The position numbers and the translations under genes are program-made. The notes beneath the pieces were generated by a model, which did not search any database, was not told the origin of the DNA, and saw only the letters and a list, made by a program, of their open reading frames with translations. A stretch of DNA of 64,000 bases from Saccharum officinarum (lineage: Eukaryota > Streptophyta > Magnoliopsida > Poales > Poaceae): positions 96,886,932-96,950,931 of the forward strand of contig CM036168.1 in assembly GCA_020631735.1 (NCBI GenBank), read 5' to 3'. Each line of letters begins with the position of its first letter. The stretch's first letter is position 1. Below, one piece after another: positions 22,293-33,555 of this stretch.

Positions 22293-23537
22293 GGAAAAAG
22301 TCTACTTTTCCTCCCCCAACTTTCACGAAAGTCCGCTTTTCCTCCCTCAACTCCAAAACCGGGTAAATCACCTCCCTCAACTTTTCAAACCGTGCATTTT
22401 ACCTCCCTGGAGCGGTTTCGAAGGCGGTTTTGCTACAGTAAACGATGGTTTTGCTACAGTGAGACGTTTTGTCTTTTTCTTTTTTTTTTATTTCGGCTGA
22501 ATCTTTGAAAAATCATATTAAATCACAGAAAAAATCATAAAATGAAAAATCTAATTTTGTTGCACTCCACATGAGTAGATCTACATAGTGAACATATATA
22601 TGGTATCCTTTAGTACAAAGTTTTTGCTATGAAGGTTTTGCCTTTTTCTTTTTTATTTATTTCGGCTAAATCTTTGAAAAATCATAGTAAATTACAGAAA
22701 AATCATAAAATGGAAAATCTAATTTTGTTAGACTCCACATGAGCATATCTACACAGTGAACATATAATATGGTATGCTTTAGTACAAAATTTTTGCTACC
22801 AAGGTTTTGTCTTTTTCTTTTTTATTTATTTGGCTGAATCTTTGAAGAATCATAGTAAATCATAGAAAAATCATAAAATAGAAAGTCTTTTTTTTGGACT
22901 CCACATGAGTAGATCTACACAGTGAACATATAATACGGTATGCTTTAGTCCAACAAAATAATTATAGAAGCTGCAGGCTGCAGCTATGAATTATTTCAAT
23001 TAATTACAGAAAAGCATAGATCTAAAGCTACAATAAAAATTTTGTACTAAAGCATACCATATTATATGTTCACTGTGTAGATATGCTCATGTGGAGTCCA
23101 ACAAAATTAGATTCTCCATTTTATGATTTTTCTGTAATTTACTATGATTTTTAAAAGATTTAGCCGAAATAAATAAAAAAGAAAAAGGCAAAACCTTCAT
23201 AGCAAAAACTTTGTACTAAAGGATACCATATTATATGTTCACTGTGTAGATCTACTCATGTGGAGTGCAACAAAATTGAATTTTTCATTTTATGATTTTT
23301 CTATGATTTAATATGATTTTTCAAAGATTCAGCCGAAATAAATAAAAAAGAAAAAGACAAAACCGCCTCACTGTAGCAAAACCACCGTTTACTGTAGCAA
23401 AACCGTCTTCGAAACCGCTCCAGGGAGGTAAAATGCACGGTTTGAAAAGTTGAGGGAGGTGATTTACCCGGTTTCGGAGTTGAGGGAGGAAAAGCGAACT
23501 TTCGTGAAAGTTGGGGGAGGAAAAATATACTTTTTCC
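22293..23537. mobile_element. Foldback Mutator-type MITE, 1245 bp, 9-bp TSD
   Basis: It begins GGAAAAAGTCTACTTTTCC and ends with the near-complement TTTTTCC. Both arms (about 600 bp) pair over nearly their full length. The exact 9-bp TSD GTAAAAAAA lies at 22284-22292 and 23538-23546. Within each arm, blocks containing ATCTACACAGTGAACATATA and a CTTTTTC-ATTTATTTCGGCT phrase are repeated two or three times. It is non-coding. A truncated relative lies at 26491-26800. Confidence 0.9.
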
Positions 23538-23742
23538 GTAAAAAAATGCTAGCTGATTGGACGCCACTCTAGGCACCAGCTGACCAGCTCCACGCCCGCT
23601 CGGTAAATGGCAACGCGCATGCCCGCTCGGTAAATGGCAACGTCTCTCGGTCTTCCCTCGGCTCGAGAATCGAGTTTCTCCATCAAGATAGTGGTCCCAC
23701 AATCCACAGACCACAGTGGCAGAGGCGCACAGCCGATCCAGC

Positions 23743-24223
23743 GCCATGTTTAGTTACCCTCAAAATTCCAAGTTTTTTCACTCTCTCCGTCACATCAATT
23801 TTTAGCCGCTTGCATGAAGTATTAAATGTAGGTAAAAAAAACTAATTACACAGTTTAGTTGGAAATCACGAGATGAATCTTTTGAGCCTAGTTGGTCCAC
23901 GATTGGACAATATTTGTCAAATAAGACGAAAGTGGTACTATTCATCGGGTTGAAAAAACTTTCAATCTGAACGAGGCCCAGGGCCACGTTTAGATACTGA
24001 AAAAATTTCAAACCGATAAATAGTATCACTTTCGTCTTATTTGACAAATATTGTCCAATCATGAACCAACTAGGCTCAAAAGATTCATCTCGTGATTTTC
24101 AACTAAACTGTGTAATTAGTTATTTTTTTACCTACATTTACTATTTCATGCATGGGTCCAAAGATTGATGTGATGAAGAGAGTGAAAAAATTTCAACTTT
24201 TGGAGTGCATCTAAACAAGGCCC
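23743..24223. mobile_element. Head-to-head pair of MITEs forming a ~480-bp palindrome
   Basis: Copy one (23743-23979) and copy two (23981-24223, opposite orientation) touch each other. Each carries AAATATTGTCCAATC or its complement, CATCTCGTGATTT or its complement, and TTCGTCTTATTTGACAAATA or its complement. The ends are of the type GTTTAG and GGCCC. The same subfamily is at 37813-38056. Confidence 0.8.
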
Positions 24224-25464
24224 AGGTAATTCTATTCTATAGCCTACAGGCAGCAGCAGGACGGGCACGGAGGCTCCACCGCGTCGCTCTCCGGCTTTGC
24301 GCGATTGGCGATCAGCAGCGGCGTCCGGCCGTCCGGGAGTAGCAGCAGCCAGCCTACGCCCTGCTGCCTCTGGGGCCTGTCCCCTGCCGGCCTGCCGCAC
24401 AGCACGCTGCACGCGACTGCGGACTGCTACTCGAACGGGAGCAGACGTCCGACGACGACGACGAGAGGTCGGGCAGCTTGCAACTTCCCTCGCCGGCCTG
24501 CCGCCTGCCCATCGTGGAGTCAGGTTTGGTGCTTGCTGCTGAATTATTTCTTTCTTTCTTTCTTTTCTAGCGTAAATAATTACTTGCACATAATTATTTG
24601 TGTATTGGGAGATTAGTCAGATCAGTGGATCAATTATCACTAGATTAAGGATTCGTACGCAGTTCGCCCAACAATATGCTTTAAAGATGATATAAGACAT
24701 TTATGTTATTCAAAAAGCAACAGATAAATAAGTCAGACAAGTGGTCTTTTAAGTCTCTTTTATGGCTATATTCTAAACTATTTATATTTCATTTTAACTA
24801 TTTATATCGTAATTGTTGTTGTTTCTAGCTTAACCTTTGAATTTAAGGTTTATCATGTTATTTAATGCACGCGGTTTTACCAAATTGGAATATGGTTTTA
24901 CCGAACTGCATATAGAAATTTTTATATGGCATACCCTTACACCTGTTATCACTTGTATTAGTAGATGCTAAGCTAAGAGCATAAGAGTAGTTATCTAACG
25001 TGCATTACCTATTCTCCTTGCACCATATATTTGAAAAATTATCTTGTCTGATGTCTCACATACTGGTTATCATCCTCATCGATGTCCAAATTATTATCTA
25101 CTGTAAGGCCTTGCTCGGGATTAGTAGTATTTGTTTGCTCATACACGCAATAATTACTAATTAAGTATATTTCTCCCGTGTTCATATTATCTTTTTAAAA
25201 AATGTTGGATGTGTCCTCTATGGGATCACTCGTTTCACCCTTTTTTATTTTCTAACTACTAACGACATCATTTATAGAAGACGTGTGCTGGAAGTTTTAA
25301 ACAATGAGCATCCCCACAACCTCATGCACAAAAAAAAAACAGAAATAACACACACATTGCTCCTAGGTACGTGCCCTCTCATACAGCAATGCGCTGATAA
25401 GCTCTGCCTGCAGTCTTACTCCATTCTAGTTTCATGGGCGTGTTAGCTCATCCGGGTGCAGTTA
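24224..25464. other. GC-rich island then AT-rich spacer
   Basis: 24240-24540 is strikingly GC-rich and coding-like but matches nothing recognised on either strand. 24550-25440 is AT-rich with no gene or bounded element seen. Confidence 0.35.
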
Positions 25465-25737
25465 GGCCTCGTTTAGATACCTAAATTCTCCCCAAATTTC
25501 ACTATGCAAAAAGAAGATTCCCCATCACATCAAAATACCGGCAATGCATGAAGTATTAAATGTAGATGAAATCAAAAACTAATTATACAGTTTTGTTGTA
25601 CTTTGCGAGACGAATATTTTGAGCCTAATTAATCAATGTTTGGACAATTAGTACTAAATAAAAACAAAATTGCTACAGTGCAGCACAGTGCAGTACAGTA
25701 ATTTTGGATGCCCTGAATCGGGCATGTAAACTAGGCC
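25465..25737. mobile_element. MITE of the GTTTAG-end group
   Basis: The ends are GGCCTCGTTTAGATACC and TAAACTAGGCC. It shares the long block around AAAGAAGATTCCCCATCAC with the copy at 21949. The right subterminal has CAGTGCAGCACAGTGCAGT repeats. Confidence 0.75.
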
Positions 25738-26135
25738 TACTTCCAAATACATGCATACATGCAGTTGCTTTTATTCCAAATACTGTGAGCGTGAAAAAAT
25801 CTATGTGGGGGCACAGGCATGCATGCAGTCAGCCAATCATAACTCTTAACGGGGACAAACGAATACAGGCGTTCAAATACACGGGGTTTACGGCTACTAG
25901 TGTGAAAGAGTACTACCCCCAAGCCCCAACATACTACTCCTACACCGTATACATACTGACATACAAGGGCCCTGACGGCTCAGGGGGCCGGGGCGGCCGC
26001 CCCGTTCACCCGCCCCCAGGGCCGGGGCTGGCTGCCAGTGTAGGCCCCGGTGTGTCTACCGGCCAAAAAAAATGAATGCTATGGCCACGAGGACGACGAG
26101 AGCAAACAACAGCACGGCCAAGGGCCAATCTCGTT

Positions 26136-26468
26136 GGGAACGAGCGCTAGCTCGGACGGTGAAGACTCCGGGTGGTGGAGCCACCGATCGTGGGTTCGAA
26201 CCATGATTTCCCACCTTCGGGAATAGTAGTTCCCATTTAATCTGCAGCCTCTCACCCGCACGGAGCCACAATGGGGCTATGACGTGCCCGTCATCTACGG
26301 AATTTTCCGGTGATCTCTACAAGGACGCGGTCGTTGGTTCTGAGTGTAGTTGTAGGGCTATTTGTACGCGTATAGTGTGTGTGGGGTGTGTGCGTGTGTA
26401 GAGTGGTGTGCGTATACGTGTATGAACAGATACTATAACTATACCAGACGAGAGGCATCAAAAAAAAA
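26136..26468 (+). mobile_element. SINE, tRNA-derived, 333 bp, 15-bp TSD
   Basis: The head is tRNA-like, with an A-box region (GCTAGCTCGGACGGTGAAG, about 26147) and a perfect B box GGGTTCGAACC (about 26192-26202). The 3' end is a run of A after a GT-rich tail. It is bounded by AGGGCCAATCTCGTT at 26121-26135 and 26469-26483. This is the structure of an RNA polymerase III retroposon mobilised by LINE machinery. Confidence 0.88.
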
Positions 26469-26490
26469 AGGGCCAATCTCGTTATCTCAA

Positions 26491-26800
26491 GGGAAAAAGT
26501 TCACGTCAACTCCTTAACTTTTATGAAAGTCCGTTTTTTTCTTAAACTTCAAAACCGAGCAAAATACCTCTCTCAACTTTTAAAACCGTTCACCTTACCT
26601 CTCTGACCTGTTACAAGCGGTTTTTAAGGCGGTTTTATTTTTTATTTATTTATTTCGGCTAAATCTTTGAAAAATCATAGTAAGTCATAGAAAAATCATA
26701 AAATAGAAAATCTAATTTTGTTGGACTCCACATAAGTAGATCTACACAGTGAACATATAATATGGTATGCTTTAGGACAAAGTTATTGTTATAGCTTTAT
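26491..26800. mobile_element. Truncated copy of the 22293-type foldback element
   Basis: The start GGGAAAAAGTTCACG, the CTCTCAACTTTTAAAACCG phrase and the block ATCTACACAGTGAACATATA match one arm of the element at 22293-23537. No second arm or TSD was found. Confidence 0.65.
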
Positions 26801-27052
26801 ATATATGTTTTACTGTAATTAAATGGAATAATTCATAATTGCAGTTTATATGGTCCAATTGTGATGAAATTTTTATGGTGAGCTAATTATTGTATGCTTA
26901 AACTGTAGTAAAAATTTCATACTCATTGGATCATGTATAACTTAGTTATAGATTTTATTTAGATTTATGCTTGTTAATTTCATACTCATTGGATCATGTA
27001 TAACGGTTCTAGTGGTTTCCTGCAGAATGAGCCCAACCCACGTCAACTGTAG

Positions 27053-27262
27053 AGGTGGTCGCACCCAAAGCTCCCCTGGCGCACCAGGAGGCAGGGCAGG
27101 CCTTGCTTCTAGATGAACAATCTTCACTTCAGCGCCTAATGAAAGACGGCCCACGGATACAACTCGCGCGCTTTCTTCCTCACCTACAGGCAACGGCCCG
27201 GCAGAGACCGGCTGTAGTATCCGAAAGACCATACCCCTTTTGCCAACTGGAAATATATATAA
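27053..27262 (-). pseudogene. Fragment of a 4-coumarate:CoA ligase-like (AMP-binding) gene
   Basis: Read on the minus strand, one frame gives AKGYGLSDTTA, resembling the GYGxTE adenylation motif. After a frame change it continues GPLPVGEEESARVVSVGRLS, then AEVKIVHLEARPALPPG and GELWVRPP. This order matches the motif region of 4CL-like acyl-activating enzymes, where the last motif is normally GELWVRGP. The change of frame and the lack of any other exon make it a dead piece. It is probably a captured fragment, since it lies between a foldback-element piece and another repeat. Confidence 0.7.
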
Positions 27263-27329
27263 CAATTAGTATAATATATAATTCACATATTATTCTAACT
27301 CACCAATCCAATTGCGATAATAATACCTA

Positions 27330-30300
27330 TAGGGTGTCCGTCCATCCGGACCTCGGTCCACCCGCGTCGCCCGCTCGACCCATTGATTCGCACATGAAAA
27401 ATATCAGCGACCGATCTCTCTCTCGTGCCTCCCTGCCTTCACTTTTCTCTCTCACGCGTGCCTCCAGCGCTCCTCCCTCCCTCTCTCTCCGGTGTGGGCG
27501 AGCATCCTGGCGGGTGGCTCCTCCCTGCCTCTGCTTTTCTCTCTTGTGTGCCTCCAACACTCCTCCCTCCCCCTCTCTCTCTTTGCGGTGCGGGCGAGCA
27601 TCTCGGTGCGACGGGGCAGCGCCTCAGCGTGGCCTCTGCACGAGCGGGCCACGACGTGGAGGCCCGAGCGGTCCATGACACGGCGACGCAACGGCGCCAA
27701 CAGCCCCGGTTACGGGCCAACCAGCGTGGCAGGGCCGGCATGAATGGCTCCCTGACGGATCTGACTCCCCTGTCCTAATCGTGCGGCTGTTGCCTCCATG
27801 TTGCGTAATGTAGCCGCCGCCTACAAGCGCCGCTGGGATCCTGCCTCCGGTGAACACCACACTGAAAGGTCCTAATATGGCTAGAGGGGGTGAATAACCT
27901 ATTAAAATTGACAAGATTACTAGAGCAATTTGATTAGGATGACAAACGGCGTAACACAATTTTGCTCTAGTTCTACAAGGGTTGCAAGCCACCTATTTCA
28001 CCAATTCTAGTTGCTAAAATCTCTAAGTCAATCAAAGGCTAAGTCACTACGAACTCTCAAAAGCTAGCTACGCTTAAGAGCTCAACTAGGTGAGAAACTA
28101 CACTAGCAAAGATAATATAAGCTCTCAAAACTAATTACACTAAAGAGTTTGTTACAACTAGTTTGTGGAATGTAAATGGAGGGGATATGATCTTTATACC
28201 GCCACATAGGGGATGGACCAATCAATGAATATGAAGATCAATCACCGGGAGAAGTCAATCAACACAAGATGGACACAATGATTTTTCCTCCGAGGTTCAC
28301 GTGCTTGCCGGCACGCTACGTCTCCGTTGTGTCGACCATCACTTCGTGGTTCGGCGGCTAATTGGCAATTCAAAGCCAAGCTCTCCAAGAGCACCGCAAA
28401 AACCTACCGCAAGCGAGGTAACTCGATGACACGAGCAATTTACTAGAGCTACCTTGAGGCACTTCGCCGGGAAAGGTGCAACACCCCTCACAAGATCACC
28501 GGAGCCGGCCACGAACAATCACCAACATGTGCCGGACCTCCACCATTGATCTAAGCCGTCTAGGTGGTGGCAACCACCAAGAGAAACAAGAAATCTGCAG
28601 CCACAATGATCCCCAAGTGCCACTAGATGCAATCACTCAAGCAAATACACTAGGAATCACTCAATCTCACTTTGGATCCGCAATCAAGCAAGAGAGAAGA
28701 GTGGAAAGGAGTTTGCTTAGCTCAAATGATGCTATCACAAGTAAGAATGACCAAGAGAGCTCCCTTGGAGTGGCCACCACATATTTATAAACCCCTCAAA
28801 CAGATAGATCCATTAGGTTCTTACCGCAGCGTTTCACAGGGCGACCGGACGCACAGGTGGAATCGACCGGACGCAGCCCCAGCGTCCGGTTGCTACAGTC
28901 CAAGCGTACCGATGCCTGCCACGCGTCCCTGTTCAAACCTCGTTCATTCGATCTCAACTGTCAAAACATGGTCCCACACCATTATAGATTGACTGGACTC
29001 ACAAATCAAAGTGACCGGACTCACCAACACGTGGCGTCCGGTCGAGTCCAGTAAGGGCCCAGAGACGTGAAATAGTGACTGCACGCGTCAGGTCAAGGGC
29101 AACCTGACGTGCCGGTGCATCCGGTCGTTCTCTCTTTTCTCTAAGCACGGCCACGGTCACTAACCTAACGCGCAGGTCACACCCGACCAACGTCCGGTCA
29201 TAACAGTGCTGACCCCGTGACTTTTCTGCAGTGAATGACCGGACGCGGCGCTGGAGTCAAGTCCAGTGTCCGGTCCAGTGACCATTTTCGCCTCTGTTTC
29301 TTCGCCGAATCCTGTCGAGCTTGTGCTGGAGTCTCCACTTTTCTCTTCCTCCCAAAACCCTTCCAAATGTGACAACCACCTTGTGCACGTGTGTTAGCAT
29401 ACTTTCACAAACATTTCCAAGGGTTATGTTAGCTCTCCACTAGATCCTAATGCACATGCATGTAAGTCATTATCTAGTGGCACTTATGAGACCAAATAGC
29501 CAAAGAATTCCCTCTTTATAGTACGACTATCGATCTTAAACGTGATCACACCCTCTATGGTGTCTTGATCACCAAAACCAAAACCGTAGCAATACCTTTG
29601 CCTTGATCTTCATCGGTTTTGTTTTTCTCTTTCTTCTTTTCCAAGTTGAGCACTTGATCATCATTTCATGTCCACCTTCCTCACCATGGACTTGAATCTT
29701 GCTCCACACTTGGATTGTACCAACCTCATCTAATTCACACACTTAGCATAGAGGTTAGTACCAAGGTTTCATCAATTAGCCAAAACCAAACTAGGGCTTT
29801 TACACACGCTGAGGAGCCTCATTTCGTCCAAGTAGCAAGTAAATGTTGCGCTTCAAAAAGCATGTTGCCAGCGTATGTTTCAAGTGTTTCAGAGGTATGT
29901 TGCAAGTGTTTTATATGAATATTAAAAAACTAGATCGGGATGTTGCATATGTTGCAATGACTGTACACATATGTTGCAAGTGTCTGTTCTAAATGTTTCA
30001 TCTGCTTTTTTTCAGACTTATGTTGCAAGTGTGTTTATCTGGATGTTGCATGTGTTTTATGTGGATGTTGCATATATTTTGTAATGGCTTTTCAAGCATT
30101 TTCAGGTGTTTTTACAAGTGTTTCAGATGTATGTTGCAAGCGTTTCAACTGTTTCCAACATATGTTGTAAATGTTTCATTTGATTGTTTTAAAAGTAGAT
30201 TGAGTGTTGCATCTCCCTCCTCGCCTTCTGATACCTATGCCTCAGTGTCTCCTCCTCTTTTTGATACTAGTGATGTTTAGACGGTATGGGCCCACGTGGG

Positions 30301-30445
30301 GGCAGGCGGCATGAGTGGAGCGGATCGTTCGAGCAGCGTGAGATCTAAGCAGACAGGGCATGCGGCACATAGCAGGCGTAGGAAGTTGTGTCCGGACGTG
30401 AGTCTAGGGCCGGACGTCCGGGCGCTAGTAGCCTAACGCCCTGGC
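27330..30445 (+). repeat. ATGTTGCAA-rich repeat element (copy A), split by a solo LTR
   Basis: The two halves are 27330-27862 (starts GTGTCCGTCCATCCGGAC, then CT-rich) and 29805-30445. The second half consists of many degenerate units of ATGTTGCAAGTGTTTC and ends in CGGACGTCCGGGCGC. A related copy in opposite orientation is at 32345-33555 with the same order: CCGTCCATCCGGAC end, CT-rich or GC-rich part, TTGCAACAT units, CGGACATCCAG end. The ends and TSD are not settled, so the class is unknown. Confidence 0.6.
27863..29804 (-). mobile_element. Solo LTR, 1942 bp, 5-bp TSD (one mismatch)
   Basis: It starts TGAAAGGTCCTAATATGG and ends TTTTACA. The flanks are CACAC (27858-27862) and CACGC (29805-29809). 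It belongs to the same family as 55833-57816, in opposite orientation: both have the phrase GGCTAGAGGGGG next to GAATA at one end. It carries a TATA-like TTTATAAAT (about 28784) read on the minus strand, and scattered GACCGGACGC-type motifs (28845-29285) upstream of it in that direction. There is no internal region or partner LTR. Confidence 0.78.
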
Positions 30446-30596
30446 CGATCCAATTGTGAGCCAGATTGTACTCTATGCTATGATGAACACACAACTACAA
30501 GTGATTTGTATGAACTACTCTAGTAGTTACGATAATCTCTGAACAAGAAATCGAAAGACATGAACTTGCAAGCAGCGAAACCAATCAGGGTACCGC

Positions 30597-30768
30597 TTAC
30601 GCCGGGGAACATGCGCGAGAAGCAGTGAAGCACGCAATGAGGTCAGCCGAGATGGGCGTGCCGCCGCAGTTCACCGTCTTCAACGTGGCCACACGGGCGG
30701 TCGCACCAGCGTCCTCCTCGGCGGCCTGCACGATGGCCTTTTGACTGGGCTTGAAGCCTGAATAATTA
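30597..30768 (-). pseudogene. Unidentified exon-like fragment, possibly RNase T2-related
   Basis: An acceptor-like ATTATTCAG precedes an open stretch of about 54 codons. It reads GFKPSQKAIVQAAEED, then TVNCGGTPISADLIACF, and ends with ACSPA and a stop. The spacing GFKPS-(AIV)-C-(LxxCF) is loosely like the C-terminal part of plant T2 ribonucleases, but similarity is weak and no catalytic block is present nearby. It could instead be another secreted cysteine-containing protein. Confidence 0.3.
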
Positions 30769-30879
30769 ATAGAGAAGAGAAAGGGATGCATCTATAGTTG
30801 ATTAATGAAACCAGCATAATAGGCTGCAGTTTCAGATCAGCGAAAAACAGTTCTAGATCAATGGATCGAGATATATTAA

Positions 30880-31005
30880 CGTGCAGGAGAGATGGCGGGC
30901 GGACGGAGATCAGTACGTGGGACTTGTTTAATTACGATGAGTATTGCATGATGAATGCAGGAGATGCATGGACGGACGGAGATCGATTAGTGGAACTTGT
31001 TTAAT
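30880..31005 (+). repeat. Imperfect tandem repeat running into the gap
   Basis: GGACGGAGATC followed by TGG-ACTTGTTTAAT occurs twice, about 68 bp apart, and the second copy ends at the gap edge. Confidence 0.6.
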
Positions 31006-31105
31006 NNNNNNNNNNNNNNNNNNNNNNNNNNNNNNNNNNNNNNNNNNNNNNNNNNNNNNNNNNNNNNNNNNNNNNNNNNNNNNNNNNNNNNNNNNNNNNN
31101 NNNNN
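31006..31105. other. Assembly gap (100 N)
   Basis: Exactly 100 undetermined bases, the usual placeholder for a gap of unknown size. The sequences on either side need not be truly adjacent. Confidence 0.99.
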
Positions 31106-31649
31106 TACATCATCTCTCTTTGGCGCTTGGTTCACAAATAATTTTATGATCACAATGAGTGTATCCAAGGTTACTTGACCCACCAACATATCTACCAAGA
31201 AACTCATGTGCTACTTTAGGTGCAATTCCAGTATCATCAGCCACATCAATATCAATAGCCTGATGCTTAGAAATGTTTCTCTGTGATGGCATCATATGAC
31301 TTATTTGTGTAGTCTGAAGAATATGGTTGTGCTCAACAAATAAGTCATGTACTTTGTAAGTCCTATTTCCTCTTTCTAAAGTAATGCCCATACGAACCAT
31401 GCAGCCTGTTCTTGTATGTGCCCTATTTCGTTTGCAAACTGAGAACTTCTTATCTTTAACCCGAGAACCTTGATTTGAACAAACAAACCTACAGGTTGTT
31501 ACCAATCCATCAAGACCACTCTTGTTTGCATAGCACTTCCGAACATCAAACCCCATCCTACCACCATATGTGACCCAGAAGCTCCAGACCTCATCAACAC
31601 TGCTAAATATCATATTTATTTTAGGAATCCAAAAAGGAGTTACAGTCTC
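31106..31649 (-). pseudogene. FAR1/FHY3-type (MULE-derived) DNA-binding exon, cut by the gap
   Basis: An open frame on the minus strand starts near 31649 (after CTGCAAG) and runs into the gap with no stop. The FAR1 DNA-binding domain is clear: FSSVDEVWSFWVTYGGRMGF, then Cys residues in RFVCSNQG and RTGCMV, then YKVHDLFVEHNH, giving the C-C-H-H zinc pattern. FAR1-related proteins are transcription factors derived from Mutator-like transposases. The following transposase-like and SWIM parts would lie in or beyond the gap. An upstream ATG exon near 31813-31853 was considered but does not join in frame, so the gene may be broken or the model incomplete. Confidence 0.72.
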
Positions 31650-32344
31650 CTTGCAGTTATAAATATTGTGTCAGCTCTATATTTCATCCGTAACAATCAC
31701 ATGAACCAACTAGACAAAATCAAAGTATTGTATTTCCCTAACATTCTTAAGACATTTCAACAAATTTAATTCAACTATGCAGGAACTAATTAGCTAGAAG
31801 GATTAGAACAACCTTGCAGGCGATTCCTCGAGCACCTGTTGGGCATCATCCATGGCACCATCTTCTGCAGTTATTGGGCGGTGCTTGCTGGAATGCTTTA
31901 CGCCATGGGAGGTTGCACGGGGCCATAGGGAAGGTGCGTGGCGTCGGCCTTCTTCGACGTGCATGCCTTGCTTGGCGTCGGCACAGACGTCGTGACGCCT
32001 CCTGGAGTGATGGGATGAGGAAGTTGGAGGACTACAGCAGGCACATGAGCAGCAGCATCGCCTCCACTAGCTGCGGGGAGAGGTTCTGAGCGTTTCATGG
32101 TGCGGCAGCTCGCCGACCTCCCTGCGCTCGCGCGCCGCCGGACGGCCCCGGCCCGACGCCTCGCTCTTGTGGAAATATGGCGCCAAAGGGCTGGAATTTC
32201 CCTCCAAGAAAACCAGGGGAAGGAAAAAGTAGGAGCCCATCTCAACCGTTGCTGATTGGATGAGTGACTCGCAGATGGCCACTGCATATCTTGCAGTGTA
32301 AATAGCCACTGCACGCGATCCGTGTCCATCTACAGGGATCTAGG
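31650..32344. other. Flank upstream of the FAR1 exon
   Basis: 31650-31800 is AT-rich and could be an intron. 31840-32340 is GC-rich with overlapping frames on both strands. No recognisable protein or element end was found. Confidence 0.35.
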
Positions 32345-33555
32345 CTTTCAAAGGAAGGAGACGTAGGATAGGACATATGATTTGCATCTCAGCGAGCGGT
32401 GGTGGCGGCGCGTTTGGGGCTTTGGGGAACATGACAAGTGGTGCCTGGATGTCCGGTCCAAGGCCCGCGTCTGGACGTCTGCGTTGCAGGTTTCGGTGCT
32501 CGAAAAAAAACGCCCCCGCCTGCGCTTGGGTTTCACGTGCCCATGCAGGGCCTGTGCCCCCGACGCCGTCAGACCGTGCGTGGGGACCGCTCGCATCCCC
32601 TCCGCTTCTCACGCGCATTGCAATATGTGCAACACCCGATCTACTTTTAAAATATCCAGATACAACACTTGCAACATACGTCTGAACACAAATGAGACAC
32701 TTAAAACATGTTTATGAAACACATGAAAACAACTCGAAAACCAATGCAAATATATGCAATATCCAGAAAAACACTTGCAGCACATGTGTGAAACGTATGC
32801 AACATTCAGATAAACACACTTGCAACGAATACGTCAAAAACACAGATGAAACATTGGGAATAGTCCTTTGCAACATACATGTACAACCATAGCAACATAT
32901 GCAACATTCTAATCTACTTTGGCAACATTCATCTGAAACAATTGCAACATACCTCTAAAACATCCAAAACACTTCAAACATACGCTTGCACCATGTATTT
33001 TCATCACATCGCAATATTTCCTTGTTGCTTGTGAAATCGAGGCTCGCCGACGCGTAGAGTTCACCGTAGGTAGCTGCACCATCGCCCATTCGTGGCCGCT
33101 GGTATCGTGGGCTTGACATGCAGCCCCTGCAGCCGGCGTCGCAGTCCTCACCACCATTGGATCTCTTGCCCATAGTGGATCTGGTGGAAGGAGCAATAAG
33201 GCAGAGTTTGGCGGAGGCACGCGGCACGCGCAAGCGGCCACCATGCCGGGGGGGCGGCGCTGCACGGCTGGGGCATCGCGGGGCCAGCCGTGCTTTTGGG
33301 CCACGTCGAGAGAGAGAAAGAGAGAGGAAGGGGAGGCTGGGGCGGAGTCATGGATGGTGCGAAGCCAGCAGTGTCGACCGGCTGGGGTGGGAGTGGCGGC
33401 AGCGGGTATAGAATAGAGTGTGCGTCGATGGTTTCTTTTCTTTTGCGATGCGAGCGAGCGGTGCCACGTAGGAGTAGATAAGAAAGCCTCGTGAGCATTG
33501 CTACCCACCAACGAAACCGTCCATCCGGACAGAAGTTCTGGATAGAGCGTTACCG
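32345..33555 (-). repeat. ATGTTGCAA-rich repeat element (copy B)
   Basis: In reverse orientation to copy A, with CCGTCCATCCGGAC at about 33519, a GC-rich part, then TTGCAACATA-type units at about 32620-33010, and a CCGGTCCAAGGCC/CGGACATCC end at about 32440. The outer limits are approximate. No protein could be supported, although frames of 100-250 codons run through it. Confidence 0.55.

Noticed and set aside
26140..26205. tRNA gene suggested by the A and B boxes
   Set aside because: No cloverleaf acceptor stem could be closed; A tail and TSD show a SINE.
31813..31853. Short ATG exon for the FAR1-type gene
   Set aside because: None of the available splice sites joins it in frame to the FAR1 domain exon.
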